DNA of 64,000 nucleotides from Chelativorans intermedius (GCF_025398255.1 NZ_JAODNW010000003.1:1-64000); one strand, 5' to 3'; shown: positions 1-8,738, numbered from the stretch's first letter. Notes: a model not told the origin generated them from the letters alone. Program-made: numbers and translations.

Positions 1-1
1 T

Positions 2-1324
2 CGGCGGCTGCCTGTTCAGTTGGGGCCGGCAGCCTGGAACGCCATCCTAGGGCCGCAAGGGGCGACCCGACGACTAGGCGCTGATCGAACCGCCGATTTC
101 GTGGTCGTTGGGGCCGGCTTTGCCGGGCTGTCGGCGGCACGCAGGCTGACCCAATTGCAGCCCGGCGCGCGCATCGTGGTGCTTGAGGCCGGACGCTTGG
201 CCGAGGGCGCTGCCGGGCGCAATTCGGGCTTCATGATCGACCTGCCGCACAATCTGAATTCGGACGACTATACCGGATCGGGTGACGACCAGGCGATGAT
301 CGGTCTCAACCGGCAGGCCATCGCCTTTGCCCGCACGGCGGTCGAGGAGTATAGGATCGACCGCAACTACTTCGATCCCATAGGCAAGGTGAACGGTGCC
401 GCCAGTCCAGCGGCGCACGCCCGCAACAAGCGCCATGCACAATATCTCGCCTCACTCGGGGAGAAGAGCGAAATGCTCGATCCCCTGCAGATGTATGAAT
501 TGACGGGATCGCGCCACTACATCTCCGGCCTCTATACGCCTGGCACCGTGATGCTGCAGCCCGCTGGCTATATCCGGGGTCTCGGTGCTGGACTGGTCGC
601 CCAGGGTGTCGAAATCTATGAAGGCAGCCCTGTGATTGGCTTCGAGCGCCAGGATGACGGGTGGCGCGTCAGAACGCCGGGCGGCAGCGTCGTCACGCCG
701 CGTGTGATCCTGACAGTAAACGGCCATCTGGAGAGTTTTGGCATCGCTCGGGGACGGCTGATGCACCTGTTCCTTTATGCGGTGATGACGCCCGAATTGA
801 ATGGCGCAGCGCTGGCCAGACTGGGGGGAAGGCCCCGTTGGGGGATCACGCCATCCGACCCCATGGGCACCACCGTGCGCCGGATCGGCAGCGGCCAGGG
901 GGGCAATCGTATCATCACGCGTACCTGCGCCACGCTGCGACCGAACGCGGTGCCGACCCGGAAAGACTTGAACAGGGCAGCGAAGGTGATGCAGCGCAAG
1001 TTCGATCAGCGTTTTCCGCAACTGGCGGGAATGCAGATGGAGTATGCATGGGCGGGCCTTCTATGCCTTACTCTCAATGGTGTCGCGGTGATGCGTGAGA
1101 TCGAGAAAGGTGTCTACGCCGGCTGTGTCTGCAATGGATTGGGCACCACTCGCGGCACGTTGACGGGAATTGGTGCCGCCGAGCTTGCCTGCGGCGAGGA
1201 GAGCGCGATAACGCGACATTTCACTGCTGAGGCGCCGCCCAGGCGCCTTCCGCCGAAACCCTTCCAGAAGATCGGCGCAAATGCAATCCTGCGCTGGAAG
1301 GAATGGCGCGCGCGCGACGAGTAA
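2..1324 (+). CDS. FAD-dependent amine/amino-acid oxidoreductase (PuuB/DadA-like), 5' end outside window
   Basis: This is a flavoprotein of the DAO superfamily, which oxidises amines or amino acids. A dinucleotide-binding motif (VVGAGFAGLSAARRL) lies about 30 residues into the visible protein, followed by the AEGAAGRNSGFM stretch typical of gamma-glutamylputrescine oxidase-like enzymes. A C-terminal segment (GVYAGCVCNGLGTTRG) matches the family's second FAD contact. The frame is open to the left edge. A TTG at 20 could start it, but relatives carry a longer N-terminus, so I treat the 5' end as missing. No partner gene is visible. The substrate is unknown; a gamma-glutamyl amine is one possibility. 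Confidence 0.8.
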   Translation, partial: RRLPVQLGPAAWNAILGPQGATRRLGADRTADFVVVGAGFAGLSAARRLTQLQPGARIVVLEAGRLAEGAAGRNSGFMIDLPHNLNSDDYTGSGDDQAMIGLNRQAIAFARTAVEEYRIDRNYFDPIGKVNGAASPAAHARNKRHAQYLASLGEKSEMLDPLQMYELTGSRHYISGLYTPGTVMLQPAGYIRGLGAGLVAQGVEIYEGSPVIGFERQDDGWRVRTPGGSVVTPRVILTVNGHLESFGIARGRLMHLFLYAVMTPELNGAALARLGGRPRWGITPSDPMGTTVRRIGSGQGGNRIITRTCATLRPNAVPTRKDLNRAAKVMQRKFDQRFPQLAGMQMEYAWAGLLCLTLNGVAVMREIEKGVYAGCVCNGLGTTRGTLTGIGAAELACGEESAITRHFTAEAPPRRLPPKPFQKIGANAILRWKEWRARDE

Positions 1325-1505
1325 CCCGGGCAAGGGACAGCAGCCTTCTGATTTGCTGTCGCAGCGGCTGCGCTGCCGTTGGCACTGGCGCCCTTCGCCG
1401 GGGCCGCTCTACGGGAGCGTCGTCGGGAACGAACAGGCTGTTGGCAGGCTGGCCCCGCTGACGGTGTGTGTCCGCAGTGCACGGATCGGTTCGGGTGCCG
1501 AGCGG

Positions 1506-1979
1506 TCATGCCCTGTCGCCATTGGACGGGCCGTCCAGCACCATGTTCCAGACCAAGACCGGCCGACCGGCGAACATGATCTCCCGCTCACTCTCGACGG
1601 TGAACCCGTAGCGTTCGTAGAGCCGCCGCGCTCCTTCGTTGACCTTGAAGCAGGCGAGCGTGAGCGGGCGCCCGAACCTCGCCTCCACATGGCGCAGCAG
1701 CGCCGTTCCATGACCGCGCCCTTGATGTCGAGGATCGACGAACAGATTGGAGATGTGCCGCCCGTTAAGGTCGACAAACCCGACGATCGTGCCGCCGAGG
1801 CAGGCGACCAGACGCAGTTCGACATCCTCCAGCGGCGCATCCGGCTGAAAGAAATGCCGGGCGTGGGGAAGATGGGGTCCATACGAGGACATCGCGGCGC
1901 TGGAAGCGATCGCCTGGCAGGGCGGCCGATCTTCCTCCGTGAAGGGACGGAACCGCAGAGTCATCGTTCCGCCGTTCAT
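1506..1979 (-). CDS. GNAT family N-acetyltransferase
   Basis: A 157-residue protein with one GNAT fold that would acetylate an amine using acetyl-CoA. The acetyl-CoA loop is clear (LFVDPRHQGRGHGTALL, with the R/QxxGxG/A core) and is followed by an NEGARRLYERYGF helix typical of the family's C-terminal half. The start overlaps the stop of the upstream GyrI-like gene by four bases (ATGA), which supports translational coupling; an internal ATG at 1964 is an alternative. It is the last gene of a TetR - GyrI-like - GNAT operon, so a drug or metabolite resistance role is plausible. The substrate cannot be inferred. Confidence 0.85.
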   Translation of the reverse strand: MNGGTMTLRFRPFTEEDRPPCQAIASSAAMSSYGPHLPHARHFFQPDAPLEDVELRLVACLGGTIVGFVDLNGRHISNLFVDPRHQGRGHGTALLRHVEARFGRPLTLACFKVNEGARRLYERYGFTVESEREIMFAGRPVLVWNMVLDGPSNGDRA

Positions 1980-2446
1980 GCCGACCGATCCGGGCTGGCT
2001 ATCGGCATGGCGACGAGGATGCGTCGCTCACCGTCTTCTTGATGGTGAATTTCCCGCCCCGGACCGTCGGGCACGAGACCCTCTTCGGCGATGCGGTCCA
2101 TGATGGCACCATAGACCGAAAGGATGGCCGGGAAATCGCAGGCTTCCCCGCGGGCCTGTGCAACCAGGGCCGTGATTGCCGGCAACTGCCTGATGCCAGC
2201 TACCGGCTTGGAGGGCACAGGCAGGCAGACCTCGACAGGGCCATCCCGCGCGTCGTCGACATCCCCATGGTAGAGGACGACCGGCGCAGCATCGGGCGCC
2301 ATCCCGGCAGCCGCGGCCTCTCGCCCGAGCATGGCGATGCTCTCCTCGATGAATGCGTCAAGCCCGGCGACCGTCACGCGTCCGATCCGGCTCAATACCG
2401 TCTGCGCCGGGAAATGCCGCAGTTGCGTTGTCGCGATCGTTTCCAT
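1976..2446 (-). CDS. GyrI-like small-molecule-binding domain protein
   Basis: A 156-residue protein that looks like a free-standing GyrI-like (SHS2) effector-binding domain, the module that binds small molecules at the C-terminus of many multidrug regulators. The order RIGRVTVAGLDAFIEESIAMLG, a PVVLYHGDV strand and a VEVCLPVP strand is typical. There is no DNA-binding domain. It lies 18 bp after the TetR gene and overlaps the GNAT gene by four bases, so it may bind the ligand that the operon responds to. The assignment rests on fold-like sequence pattern only. Confidence 0.7.
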   Translation of the reverse strand: METIATTQLRHFPAQTVLSRIGRVTVAGLDAFIEESIAMLGREAAAAGMAPDAAPVVLYHGDVDDARDGPVEVCLPVPSKPVAGIRQLPAITALVAQARGEACDFPAILSVYGAIMDRIAEEGLVPDGPGREIHHQEDGERRILVAMPIASPDRSA

Positions 2447-2464
2447 GAAGAGGTCTCCCGGGGT

Positions 2465-3046
2465 TCATCTCTGTTCTGCTTCAGCCGCAAGCAGACGCGC
2501 AAAGGCTGCTTCGGCCTTGCGGCGGGCATCGGGGTCATCGAGGAGGCGCAGAGCGTGGCTGTAGGAAAGGACGATCCCCTGCAGGCAGAACGCCCGCAAT
2601 GCCGCTTCTTCCCGCTGCCAGCCGATGGCACGGAACTCGTCTTCGACGACGCGCATCCATGCAGCCTGGCCCGATCTCAGCCGGTCGCGGATGGGGCCTG
2701 GCTGGTCGTCGAATTCGATACAGGCCGCTGTGATCGGGCAGCCGCCGCTCACATGTTCTCCCTCTACCCAGGCAAGCCACCCCGAGAAGACGCATTCAAG
2801 GCGCTTCCGCCCCGCGGGCAGTGCCGCCGCCGGCTCCCAGACGATGCGGCGGAAGCGTGCAAGAAGATCGTCGACGAGTGCGCGCGTCAGCGCCTCCTTG
2901 TCCACGAAATGCCGAACGACCCCGCTCTTTGACAGGCCGGCAGCATCGGCCAGGTCTTGCAGGCTCACGGCGGCGAAGCCGCGGATGCTCGTGCGGTCCG
3001 CCGCGACATCAAGAATGTGCTTTCGCGTAGCTTCGCCCTTACGCAT
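2465..3046 (-). CDS. TetR/AcrR family transcriptional regulator
   Basis: A 193-residue repressor-type protein. The N-terminal TetR helix-turn-helix is evident (RKHILDVAADRTSIRGFAAV, then LADAAGLSKSGVVRHF). The C-terminal ligand domain contains the FSGWLAWVE and GCPITAACIEFDD segments seen in the TetR_C subfamily often found beside alpha/beta hydrolase genes. It is divergent from the epoxide-hydrolase-like gene. The 150-bp space between them holds two near-identical operator-like repeats, so it probably represses itself and that gene. The downstream GyrI-like and GNAT genes are likely cotranscribed. Confidence 0.88.
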   Translation of the reverse strand: MRKGEATRKHILDVAADRTSIRGFAAVSLQDLADAAGLSKSGVVRHFVDKEALTRALVDDLLARFRRIVWEPAAALPAGRKRLECVFSGWLAWVEGEHVSGGCPITAACIEFDDQPGPIRDRLRSGQAAWMRVVEDEFRAIGWQREEAALRAFCLQGIVLSYSHALRLLDDPDARRKAEAAFARLLAAEAEQR

Positions 3047-3070
3047 CTCCCGCTCCTCTTCTTGACATTA

Positions 3071-3118
3071 GAGAACGATCGTGCACTTTTCAATGGAAAA
3101 GAGACCAATCGTTCACTT
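3071..3118. promoter_or_regulatory. Candidate TetR operator: two direct copies 30 bp apart
   Basis: Two 18-base copies begin at 3071 and 3101 (GAGAACGATCGTGCACTT and GAGACCAATCGTTCACTT), matching at 14 positions. Together they imply a palindromic core GAACGATCGTTC. The 30-bp phase is three helical turns. They lie midway between the divergent TetR and hydrolase genes, where a TetR dimer pair would bind. A TTGACA at 3062-3067 could be a -35 element for the plus-strand gene. Binding by this TetR protein is inference. Confidence 0.6.
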
Positions 3119-3196
3119 CTTGCCCGGATGGGCGCGCGTGCGCAGATGCGGGTCGCGTGCCGGGCATCAGGTGGCGCAAAGCGGGAGAGCGGCGTG

Positions 3197-4153
3197 ATGA
3201 AAGTCGTCGACACCTCGTCCGGCGCCTTCAGCATTCGCGACGAGGGGCAGGGACCTGCCGTGCTGTTGCTGCATGGCTGGCCGGAGACGGCCCATTCCTG
3301 GCGGCATCAGTTCGCGCCGCTCGTTGCGGCGGGCTTCCGTGTCGTCGCGCCCAACCAGCGGGGCTATGACGGCTCTTTCGCACCGGACGCGATCGAGGCC
3401 TATTCCATCTTCCATCTGGTCGGCGATGCGATCGCGATCCTTGATGCGCTGAAGATCGAAAAGGCTGTCGCAGTGGGCCACGACTGGGGGGCGCCGGTGG
3501 CCTGGACTTCAGCCTTGATGCGCCCGGATCGCATCGCGGCCGTTGTGGGCATGAGCGTGCCATATGCGTCACGCGGGCCGAAGCCGCCGCTTGAGGCCAT
3601 GCGGGAGGCGGGCGCCGGGAACCATTACATGCTCCATTTCCAGGAGCCGGGCCGGACCGAGGCCGAGCTTGAGCGGAACGTGAGCCGAACGATGAGGAGG
3701 ATCCTCTACAGCGTCTCGGGCTCGCTTCCGGACGGTGCGACCTGGAGACCTTTCGTGCCGGAGGGCGGCGGCTTTCTCGACACGACCTTCGAGCCCGATG
3801 CCCTTCCGCAATGGCTGTCCGACGAGGATCTGGATATCTACATTGCAGCGTTCGAGCGGAGCGGATTTCGCAGGCCACTCAACTGGTACCGCAACATCGA
3901 TCGCAACTGGGAGCTTTCCGCCGCCCTTGCCGGACTTCGCATCCGGCAGCCGTCGCTCTTCGTCATCGGCGCCCGGGATCCGCTTCTTGCGACCATGGGG
4001 CCCGCGGTGGAGGCGCTGCCGAGAATCCTGCCTGATCTTCGCGGGCGGCACGTCATCGAACGTGCAGGCCATTGGGTGCAGCAGGAAGCGCCGGAGGCGG
4101 TCAACCGGCTGCTTCTGGAGTTTCTCGGTGGCCTGCCGGGGCATCGCGGTTGA
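3197..4153 (+). CDS. Alpha/beta hydrolase, epoxide-hydrolase-like
   Basis: A 318-residue soluble alpha/beta hydrolase. The oxyanion motif HGWP is at 26-29 and the nucleophile elbow VGHDWG carries an aspartate (D96), as in epoxide hydrolases and haloalkane dehalogenases, not a serine. A late acid (GARDPLLA) and a histidine (ERAGHW) complete the triad. The lid region contains the tyrosine-bearing LNWYRN segment expected of epoxide hydrolases. I chose the ATG at 3197 because homology begins there; the frame is open upstream for 80 more codons without family similarity. It is divergent from a TetR gene and likely induced by a xenobiotic or reactive epoxide. Confidence 0.85.
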   Translation: MKVVDTSSGAFSIRDEGQGPAVLLLHGWPETAHSWRHQFAPLVAAGFRVVAPNQRGYDGSFAPDAIEAYSIFHLVGDAIAILDALKIEKAVAVGHDWGAPVAWTSALMRPDRIAAVVGMSVPYASRGPKPPLEAMREAGAGNHYMLHFQEPGRTEAELERNVSRTMRRILYSVSGSLPDGATWRPFVPEGGGFLDTTFEPDALPQWLSDEDLDIYIAAFERSGFRRPLNWYRNIDRNWELSAALAGLRIRQPSLFVIGARDPLLATMGPAVEALPRILPDLRGRHVIERAGHWVQQEAPEAVNRLLLEFLGGLPGHRG

Positions 4154-4239
4154 CCGACGGCGCTTCGTGGCTGCGCCATATCGGGCCGTCGGCGTTTGCT
4201 TGCGGCGGATTGATGCCGGTCAAGTCGTCTGCCGAACGG

Positions 4240-4278
4240 CCTTGCTAGGCTTCTTTCCGTCAGAAAAACCAAGCAAGG
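4240..4278 (+). promoter_or_regulatory. Inverted repeat in the leader of the SDR gene
   Basis: CCTTGCTAGG (4240-4249) and CCAAGCAAGG (4269-4278) pair at nine of ten positions around a 19-base loop. The right arm ends in the purine-rich Shine-Dalgarno region (AAGGGAG) ten bases before the ATG at 4289. It could be an operator or a leader hairpin that partly hides the ribosome site. Confidence 0.4.
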
Positions 4279-4288
4279 GAGCACGGCA

Positions 4289-5059
4289 ATGGGCATGGTT
4301 TCCGGAAAGACTGCCATCGTGACCGGATCGGGTGCGGGCATCGGGCGCGCCGCGGCGCTGAGGTTTGCGGCCGAAGGCGCGAAAGTCGTCGTCTGCGACG
4401 TCGATGTCGAAGGCGGCAAAGAAACAGCCGCCGCAATCGAACGGCAGGGCGGCAAGGCGATCTTCATCGAGGCCGACGTCTCCCGCGTGCAGGATGTCGA
4501 TGCGCTGATTACCAGGACCGTGGAGGCATTCGGCCGGCTCGACTGCGCGTGCAACAACGCCGGCATCGAGGGAAGGATCGCGCCCATCGTCGAACAGCCG
4601 ATCGACAATTTCGACCGCATCATGGCCGTCAATCTGCGCGGCACCTTCCTTTGCTTGCAGGCCGAGATCAGACAGATGTTGAAGAATGGCGGCGGAGCGA
4701 TCGTCAATCTCGCATCGGTCGCCGGCCTGATCGGCTTTCCCGGGCTCGCCCCCTATGTGGCCTCCAAGCATGGGGTCAACGGGCTCACCAAGAACGCCGC
4801 GCTGGAGTATGGCAAGCAGGGCATCCGCGTGAACGCCGTCTGCCCCGGCGGCGTCGATACCCGCATGCTGGACTCGCTGGCTCGGCAGTCGACCGGCGGC
4901 GAGAAGACGACCCGTGAGATGATGGAGCCGCTGCATCCCATCGGCCGCATCGGCACGCCCGAGGAAATCGCCGAGCTGATCGTGTGGCTGTGTTCCGACC
5001 ACGCATCTTTCGTCACCGGTGCGAACATCCCCATCGACGGTGGCTTTGTCGCGCAATAG
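4289..5059 (+). CDS. SDR family NAD(P)-dependent oxidoreductase
   Basis: A 256-residue classical short-chain dehydrogenase. It shows the cofactor glycine motif TGSGAGIGR at the N-terminus, the acidic CDVDVEGG stretch after beta-2 (suggesting NAD preference), NNAGIEG, a catalytic serine in NLASVAG, the YVASK Tyr/Lys motif, and a C-terminal GGFVAQ end. The length is standard. It stands alone between the hydrolase gene and the cbb3 operon. The substrate is unknown; similar proteins are annotated as glucose 1-dehydrogenase or 3-oxoacyl-ACP reductase, names that should not be taken literally. Confidence 0.88.
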   Translation: MGMVSGKTAIVTGSGAGIGRAAALRFAAEGAKVVVCDVDVEGGKETAAAIERQGGKAIFIEADVSRVQDVDALITRTVEAFGRLDCACNNAGIEGRIAPIVEQPIDNFDRIMAVNLRGTFLCLQAEIRQMLKNGGGAIVNLASVAGLIGFPGLAPYVASKHGVNGLTKNAALEYGKQGIRVNAVCPGGVDTRMLDSLARQSTGGEKTTREMMEPLHPIGRIGTPEEIAELIVWLCSDHASFVTGANIPIDGGFVAQ

Positions 5060-5318
5060 AACGCAATGTTTCAGGCGTCTGTTCTTCACGGAACGAGGCA
5101 AGCTAACCTCGGTGACTTGCCTCGCACATGCCTGGACGCCGTGGTGTGGTGTGCGATCACGCGGCCTTTACGGCGATCTTCTTCTGGTCTTCTTCGCCTC
5201 CGCGGACTTGGGAAGCGTTGCCGTGAGGATACCCTTTGCGAAGCTGCCCGTGGCGGACCGCCTGCAGGAGATGTTCCCCGCCGATGTGTGCGGCGCGGTT
5301 CACCGTGCTTCCTCGCGT

Positions 5319-5492
5319 CTATCCTTCATGTCTTTCGCGGAGGGGGCGGTCGTCTTCGGCATCGAGCAGGATGCGTTCGGCCGCACCGTCGAGGTCCTCG
5401 TACTGGCCGCGGCGCAACGACCATAGAAAGGCGAGAAGCGCGGTTATTCCCATCAGAAGCGCGATCGGGATCAGCCAGACCAGATAGCTCAT
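5319..5492 (-). CDS. ccoS: cbb3-type cytochrome oxidase assembly protein CcoS/FixS
   Basis: A 57-residue single-pass membrane protein with an N-terminal hydrophobic segment (LVWLIPIALLMGITALLAF, residues 4-22) followed by the family signature LRRGQYEDLDGAAERIL. CcoS is needed to insert cofactors into cbb3 oxidase. The ATG at 5490-5492 overlaps the ccoI stop by four bases (ATGA), the coupling normally seen for the ccoI-ccoS pair. It is the last gene of the long minus-strand haemoglobin - nsrR - cco operon. Confidence 0.93.
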   Translation of the reverse strand: MSYLVWLIPIALLMGITALLAFLWSLRRGQYEDLDGAAERILLDAEDDRPLRERHEG

Positions 5493-7735
5493 GACATCGC
5501 CTCCGCCAGCTTGGGAGTGGAACCGGAGGGCGTACGCCAGTCCGCACCGTCCGCGGGCATTCTCAGGGCATTCGCCACCACGAGGATGGATGACAGCGAC
5601 ATGGCGACCGCCGCCAGGAGCGGCGTTACCTGACCGGCAAGGGCGAGCGGCACGACCAGCACATTGTAGACGATCGCCAGACCGAGATTCTGCCGGATGA
5701 GCCGGGCGGCGCGGTGCGCGATGCCGAGAGCTTTCGGCACAGCGCCGAGCGCTCCGTTCAAGAACACCAGATCGGCGGCGTTGCGGCCGACCTCGGCCGC
5801 CGTTCCCGGTGCCATCGACACATGCGCTGCGGCCAGGGCCGGGGCGTCGTTCAGCCCGTCGCCGACCATCAGCGCCTTGCGGCCAAGGCGGCGAAGCTCC
5901 TCCAGCCTGCGCACCTTGTCGGCCGGCAGGAGGGCCGAGGTGAAGTCGGTGATGCCAACCTGCTGCGCCACGGCGGTAACGGCCTGTTCGCCGTCGCCCG
6001 AAAGGATCTCCATGGAAACATTGCGCGACCTCAGGTGATCGACGGCGGCTTTCGCGTCGGCGCGCGGCGCATCGGCAAAGGCGAACATCCCGGCGGGAGC
6101 GCCCTGGCGGGACAGCGCGCTCATCGTCTTGCCGCCGGGGGCGGACCCGCCGCCCAAAGCCCAGGAGGGACGCCCGAGGCGATAGCGGATTCCGTACACC
6201 TCGCCCTCGATGCCGAGCCCCGCATGCTCGACGACGTTGCGCGCCGCGAGCGGTTGCGGCGCGCCCTTCAGGCTGGCAATGGCGCGCGCGGCCGGGTGGT
6301 GCGAACGCGCCGCCAGCGCAACGGCGGCCGCCAGGTCGCGGCCGGTCGCCGTATGGCCGGCAAGGCGCAGTTCGCCCCGTGTCAGCGTGCCGGTCTTGTC
6401 GAAGACCACGGTATCGACCTGCGCCAGGCGTTCGAGGGCGCTGCCTTCCTTGAGCGCGATGCCCTGTTCGAACAGGCGGCGGGCCGCCACCACCTGCACC
6501 ATGGGAACGGCCAGCCCCAGCGCGCAGGGGCAGGTGATGATGAGAACCGACACCGCAACGGTGAGCGAACGGTGCCAGTCGCCCGTAGCCGCCATCCAGC
6601 TCGCAAAGGCGGCGAAGGCCAGCGTGTGAATGACCGGCGCATACAGGCCGGCTGCACGGTCTGCGATGCGGCGATAGCGGGAACGGCTGCCCTCTGCGGC
6701 CTCCATCATGCGCACCATCTCCGCCAGAAAGGAATCCTCGGCCTTGTGCGTCACCCGGATCGTCAGCGCGCCGCTCAGATTCAGCATCCCGGCACTCACC
6801 GCCTCGCCGGGACGCGCGGCCACGGGCTCTGCCTCTCCCGTCACGATCGCGGCATCGAGCTCGGCCGTTCCCTCCTGCACGATGCCGTCGAGCGGGATGC
6901 GCTCGCCGGCGGCAACGATGACGGTTTCTCCCGGCGCGATGTCGCGCAGCTCCCTGTAGCTCCGCTCCCCGGAAGGGGAGAGGACCGTCGCGCCGCGCGG
7001 CATGATGCGCGCAAGACCGACGATGGCAGTGCGCGCTCTGCGGCGCATCATGTGATCGAGCGTGCGCCCGATCAGCAGGAAGAAGGTGAGGGAGACCACG
7101 GCGTCGAAATAGGCGTGCGGCTCGTTGCGCAGCGTGTCGTGAAGGCTCAACCCCAGTGTCGCGAGAATGCCTATGGAGATCGGCACGTCCATGTTGGTCC
7201 GTCCGCGCCTGAGCGCCGACCACGCGGATCGGAAGAAGATGCGCCCCGAATAGCCGATGGCGGGCAGCGCCAGAAGGGCCGAGATCATGTGGAAGGCATG
7301 GCGCGTCCCGGCGTCCGCGCCCGACCACACGGACACCGACAGCAGCATGATGTTCATGGCGGCAAAACCCGCCACGGCCGTGGCACGCAGCAGCCGGGTG
7401 AACTCGGGATCCTCCTCCTTCTCCTGGAAGGAAAACAGCGTCGCTTCATATCCCGCATCGCGCAGCGCCTTGAAGAAGGGCGGCACGGGCCCATCCCTCC
7501 GCCACTGGACGGCAACGCGGCGTGTGGAAAGGTTGAGTCTCGCCGCGCTTACGCCCGGCAGGGCCAGAAGCGCCTTCTCGATTGCGGCGATGCAGGCGCC
7601 GCAATGGGCCGAGGGCACGGAAAGATGTGTCTGCAGCAGCGTCGGCGAGATGGCGTGGCTGGCAAGACGCACCTCCTCGTCGCCGGGTGCGCCTGCCGGC
7701 GGTGCGGCGTCCGCCGGGGGGCAGCAGCCCGTCAT
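5489..7735 (-). CDS. ccoI: Copper-translocating P-type ATPase CcoI/FixI
   Basis: A 748-residue P1B-ATPase that delivers copper for cbb3 oxidase assembly. An N-terminal heavy-metal domain carries the CxxC pair at C45/C48 (SAHCGAC). Eight membrane segments are expected. The transport motif TCPCALGLAVP, phosphorylation site FDKTGTLTRGE, HP motif (SHHPAA) and hinge VGDGLNDAPA are all present. The acidic N-terminus with a second Cys pair (MTGCCPP) is typical of FixI. Four-base overlaps join it to the DUF2189 gene upstream and ccoS downstream. The usual ccoG and ccoH genes are absent in front of it. Confidence 0.95.
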   Translation of the reverse strand: MTGCCPPADAAPPAGAPGDEEVRLASHAISPTLLQTHLSVPSAHCGACIAAIEKALLALPGVSAARLNLSTRRVAVQWRRDGPVPPFFKALRDAGYEATLFSFQEKEEDPEFTRLLRATAVAGFAAMNIMLLSVSVWSGADAGTRHAFHMISALLALPAIGYSGRIFFRSAWSALRRGRTNMDVPISIGILATLGLSLHDTLRNEPHAYFDAVVSLTFFLLIGRTLDHMMRRRARTAIVGLARIMPRGATVLSPSGERSYRELRDIAPGETVIVAAGERIPLDGIVQEGTAELDAAIVTGEAEPVAARPGEAVSAGMLNLSGALTIRVTHKAEDSFLAEMVRMMEAAEGSRSRYRRIADRAAGLYAPVIHTLAFAAFASWMAATGDWHRSLTVAVSVLIITCPCALGLAVPMVQVVAARRLFEQGIALKEGSALERLAQVDTVVFDKTGTLTRGELRLAGHTATGRDLAAAVALAARSHHPAARAIASLKGAPQPLAARNVVEHAGLGIEGEVYGIRYRLGRPSWALGGGSAPGGKTMSALSRQGAPAGMFAFADAPRADAKAAVDHLRSRNVSMEILSGDGEQAVTAVAQQVGITDFTSALLPADKVRRLEELRRLGRKALMVGDGLNDAPALAAAHVSMAPGTAAEVGRNAADLVFLNGALGAVPKALGIAHRAARLIRQNLGLAIVYNVLVVPLALAGQVTPLLAAVAMSLSSILVVANALRMPADGADWRTPSGSTPKLAEAMS

Positions 7736-8520
7736 CCCACGCGATCCCGCGCCACGGCTTCATAGGCGTGCCAGGTCGCATGGCCCAGAAGCGGGAAGAT
7801 GACGACAAGGCCGAGGAGGCCCGTTGCGAGGGAGACGAGGAACAGCGCCAGAACAATGGTCCCCCACATCAGCATCACGGGAAGGTTGTTCCACACCAGC
7901 GCCATGCTGAGGCCCATCGCCGTCAGGGCATCGGTTCGCTGATCGACCAGCATGGGAATGGAGAAGACACCGATTGCGAAGGAAAAGGCAGCGAAGAGAC
8001 CGCCGACGACGGTGCCCGTGACGAGCATCGCCCAGCCGGTGGGCGTGGTGAAGAGCATGGGCATGATCTGGTCGAGGCCGGGAAACGGCCGCAGGCCGAA
8101 GAACAGCGCATAGATGAGCACCGCCGCGCGCATCCAGAAGACCATCAGAAGCGCCAGGATCAACCCGACGAAGAAGATCTGCCCGCCCGAGCGCACGGGA
8201 ACGAAGAGAACGTGTCGGAGGCTCAGCGCCTCGCCGCTCGCCAGCCGGCGGCTCTTTTCGTAGGTGCCGATGGCGATCAGCGGCCCGACGATCATGAAGC
8301 CGGAAAGGGCGGGAAACAGGATGTGATCCCAACCGGCCGCGAACATGACGGCGATCACCAGTACCGAAAGCGCCAGGACACCCAGCCCGTAGACGAGGCT
8401 GAGCGCGGGCCTTCTTGCGAAATCGTGCCAGCCCGCCCTCAGCCATTCAAAGGCCGTGCCGACCGCCAGCCCGCGGTCGCGGACCACCATCATGCCGCCA
8501 GTCTGCGATTGGTTGGCCAT
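7732..8520 (-). CDS. DUF2189 family integral membrane protein in the cco operon
   Basis: A 262-residue protein with about six membrane helices and the DUF2189 pattern: WLRAGWHDFARRPALSLVYG near residue 30 and IAIGTYEKSRRL near residue 95. Its role is unknown. I chose the ATG at 8518-8520 because similarity and the typical cytoplasmic leader begin there, although the frame stays open upstream. It occupies the place between ccoP and ccoI that normally holds ccoG and ccoH, and it overlaps ccoI by four bases. A function in oxidase assembly or membrane copper handling is therefore an attractive but untested inference. Confidence 0.82.
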   Translation of the reverse strand: MANQSQTGGMMVVRDRGLAVGTAFEWLRAGWHDFARRPALSLVYGLGVLALSVLVIAVMFAAGWDHILFPALSGFMIVGPLIAIGTYEKSRRLASGEALSLRHVLFVPVRSGGQIFFVGLILALLMVFWMRAAVLIYALFFGLRPFPGLDQIMPMLFTTPTGWAMLVTGTVVGGLFAAFSFAIGVFSIPMLVDQRTDALTAMGLSMALVWNNLPVMLMWGTIVLALFLVSLATGLLGLVVIFPLLGHATWHAYEAVARDRVG

Positions 8521-8540
8521 AGTTCGTCTCTCCCGAAGGT

Positions 8541-8738
8541 TCAGCAGGCGGACTTCGCCGCGCGGTATTGTCCTTGCCGGGCGTCGTCCGGCAGTTTGAG
8601 ATGATCGACGCATTCGCTCCTCGAGGCGAGGGCAACATAGAGCAGGTGGGCATTGGCCCCGAGGAAAAGGAGCAGACCGCCGGCCACCCCCGCAATCACC
8701 AGGAGCCTGCCCCTGCCTTTTCGCTCCGCCGGGCTCAT
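8541..8738 (-). CDS. Small membrane protein (65 aa) following ccoP
   Basis: A 65-residue protein with one hydrophobic helix (about residues 10-39) followed by a soluble tail with two cysteines (SECVDHL and the terminal KSAC). Its ATG at 8736-8738 overlaps the ccoP stop by four bases, which argues for genuine translation. I do not recognise the family with confidence. Topology and position suggest an accessory protein for cbb3 assembly; it is too short to be CcoH and lacks the ferredoxin-type clusters of CcoG. The paired cysteines could matter for copper or disulfide chemistry, which is inference. Confidence 0.72.
   Translation of the reverse strand: MSPAERKGRGRLLVIAGVAGGLLLFLGANAHLLYVALASRSECVDHLKLPDDARQGQYRAAKSAC

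Noticed and set aside
1325-1505. Possible gene between the flavoprotein and GNAT genes
   Set aside because: Open frames here are only continuations of antisense frames over the GNAT gene; nothing recognisable.
5060-5318. Small plus-strand frames between the SDR and ccoS
   Set aside because: No ribosome site, motif or conserved character; treated as intergenic with no supported feature.
5714-7765. 683-codon open frame antisense to ccoI
   Set aside because: No recognisable domain, composition typical of a shadow frame, and the opposite strand carries all P-type ATPase motifs.
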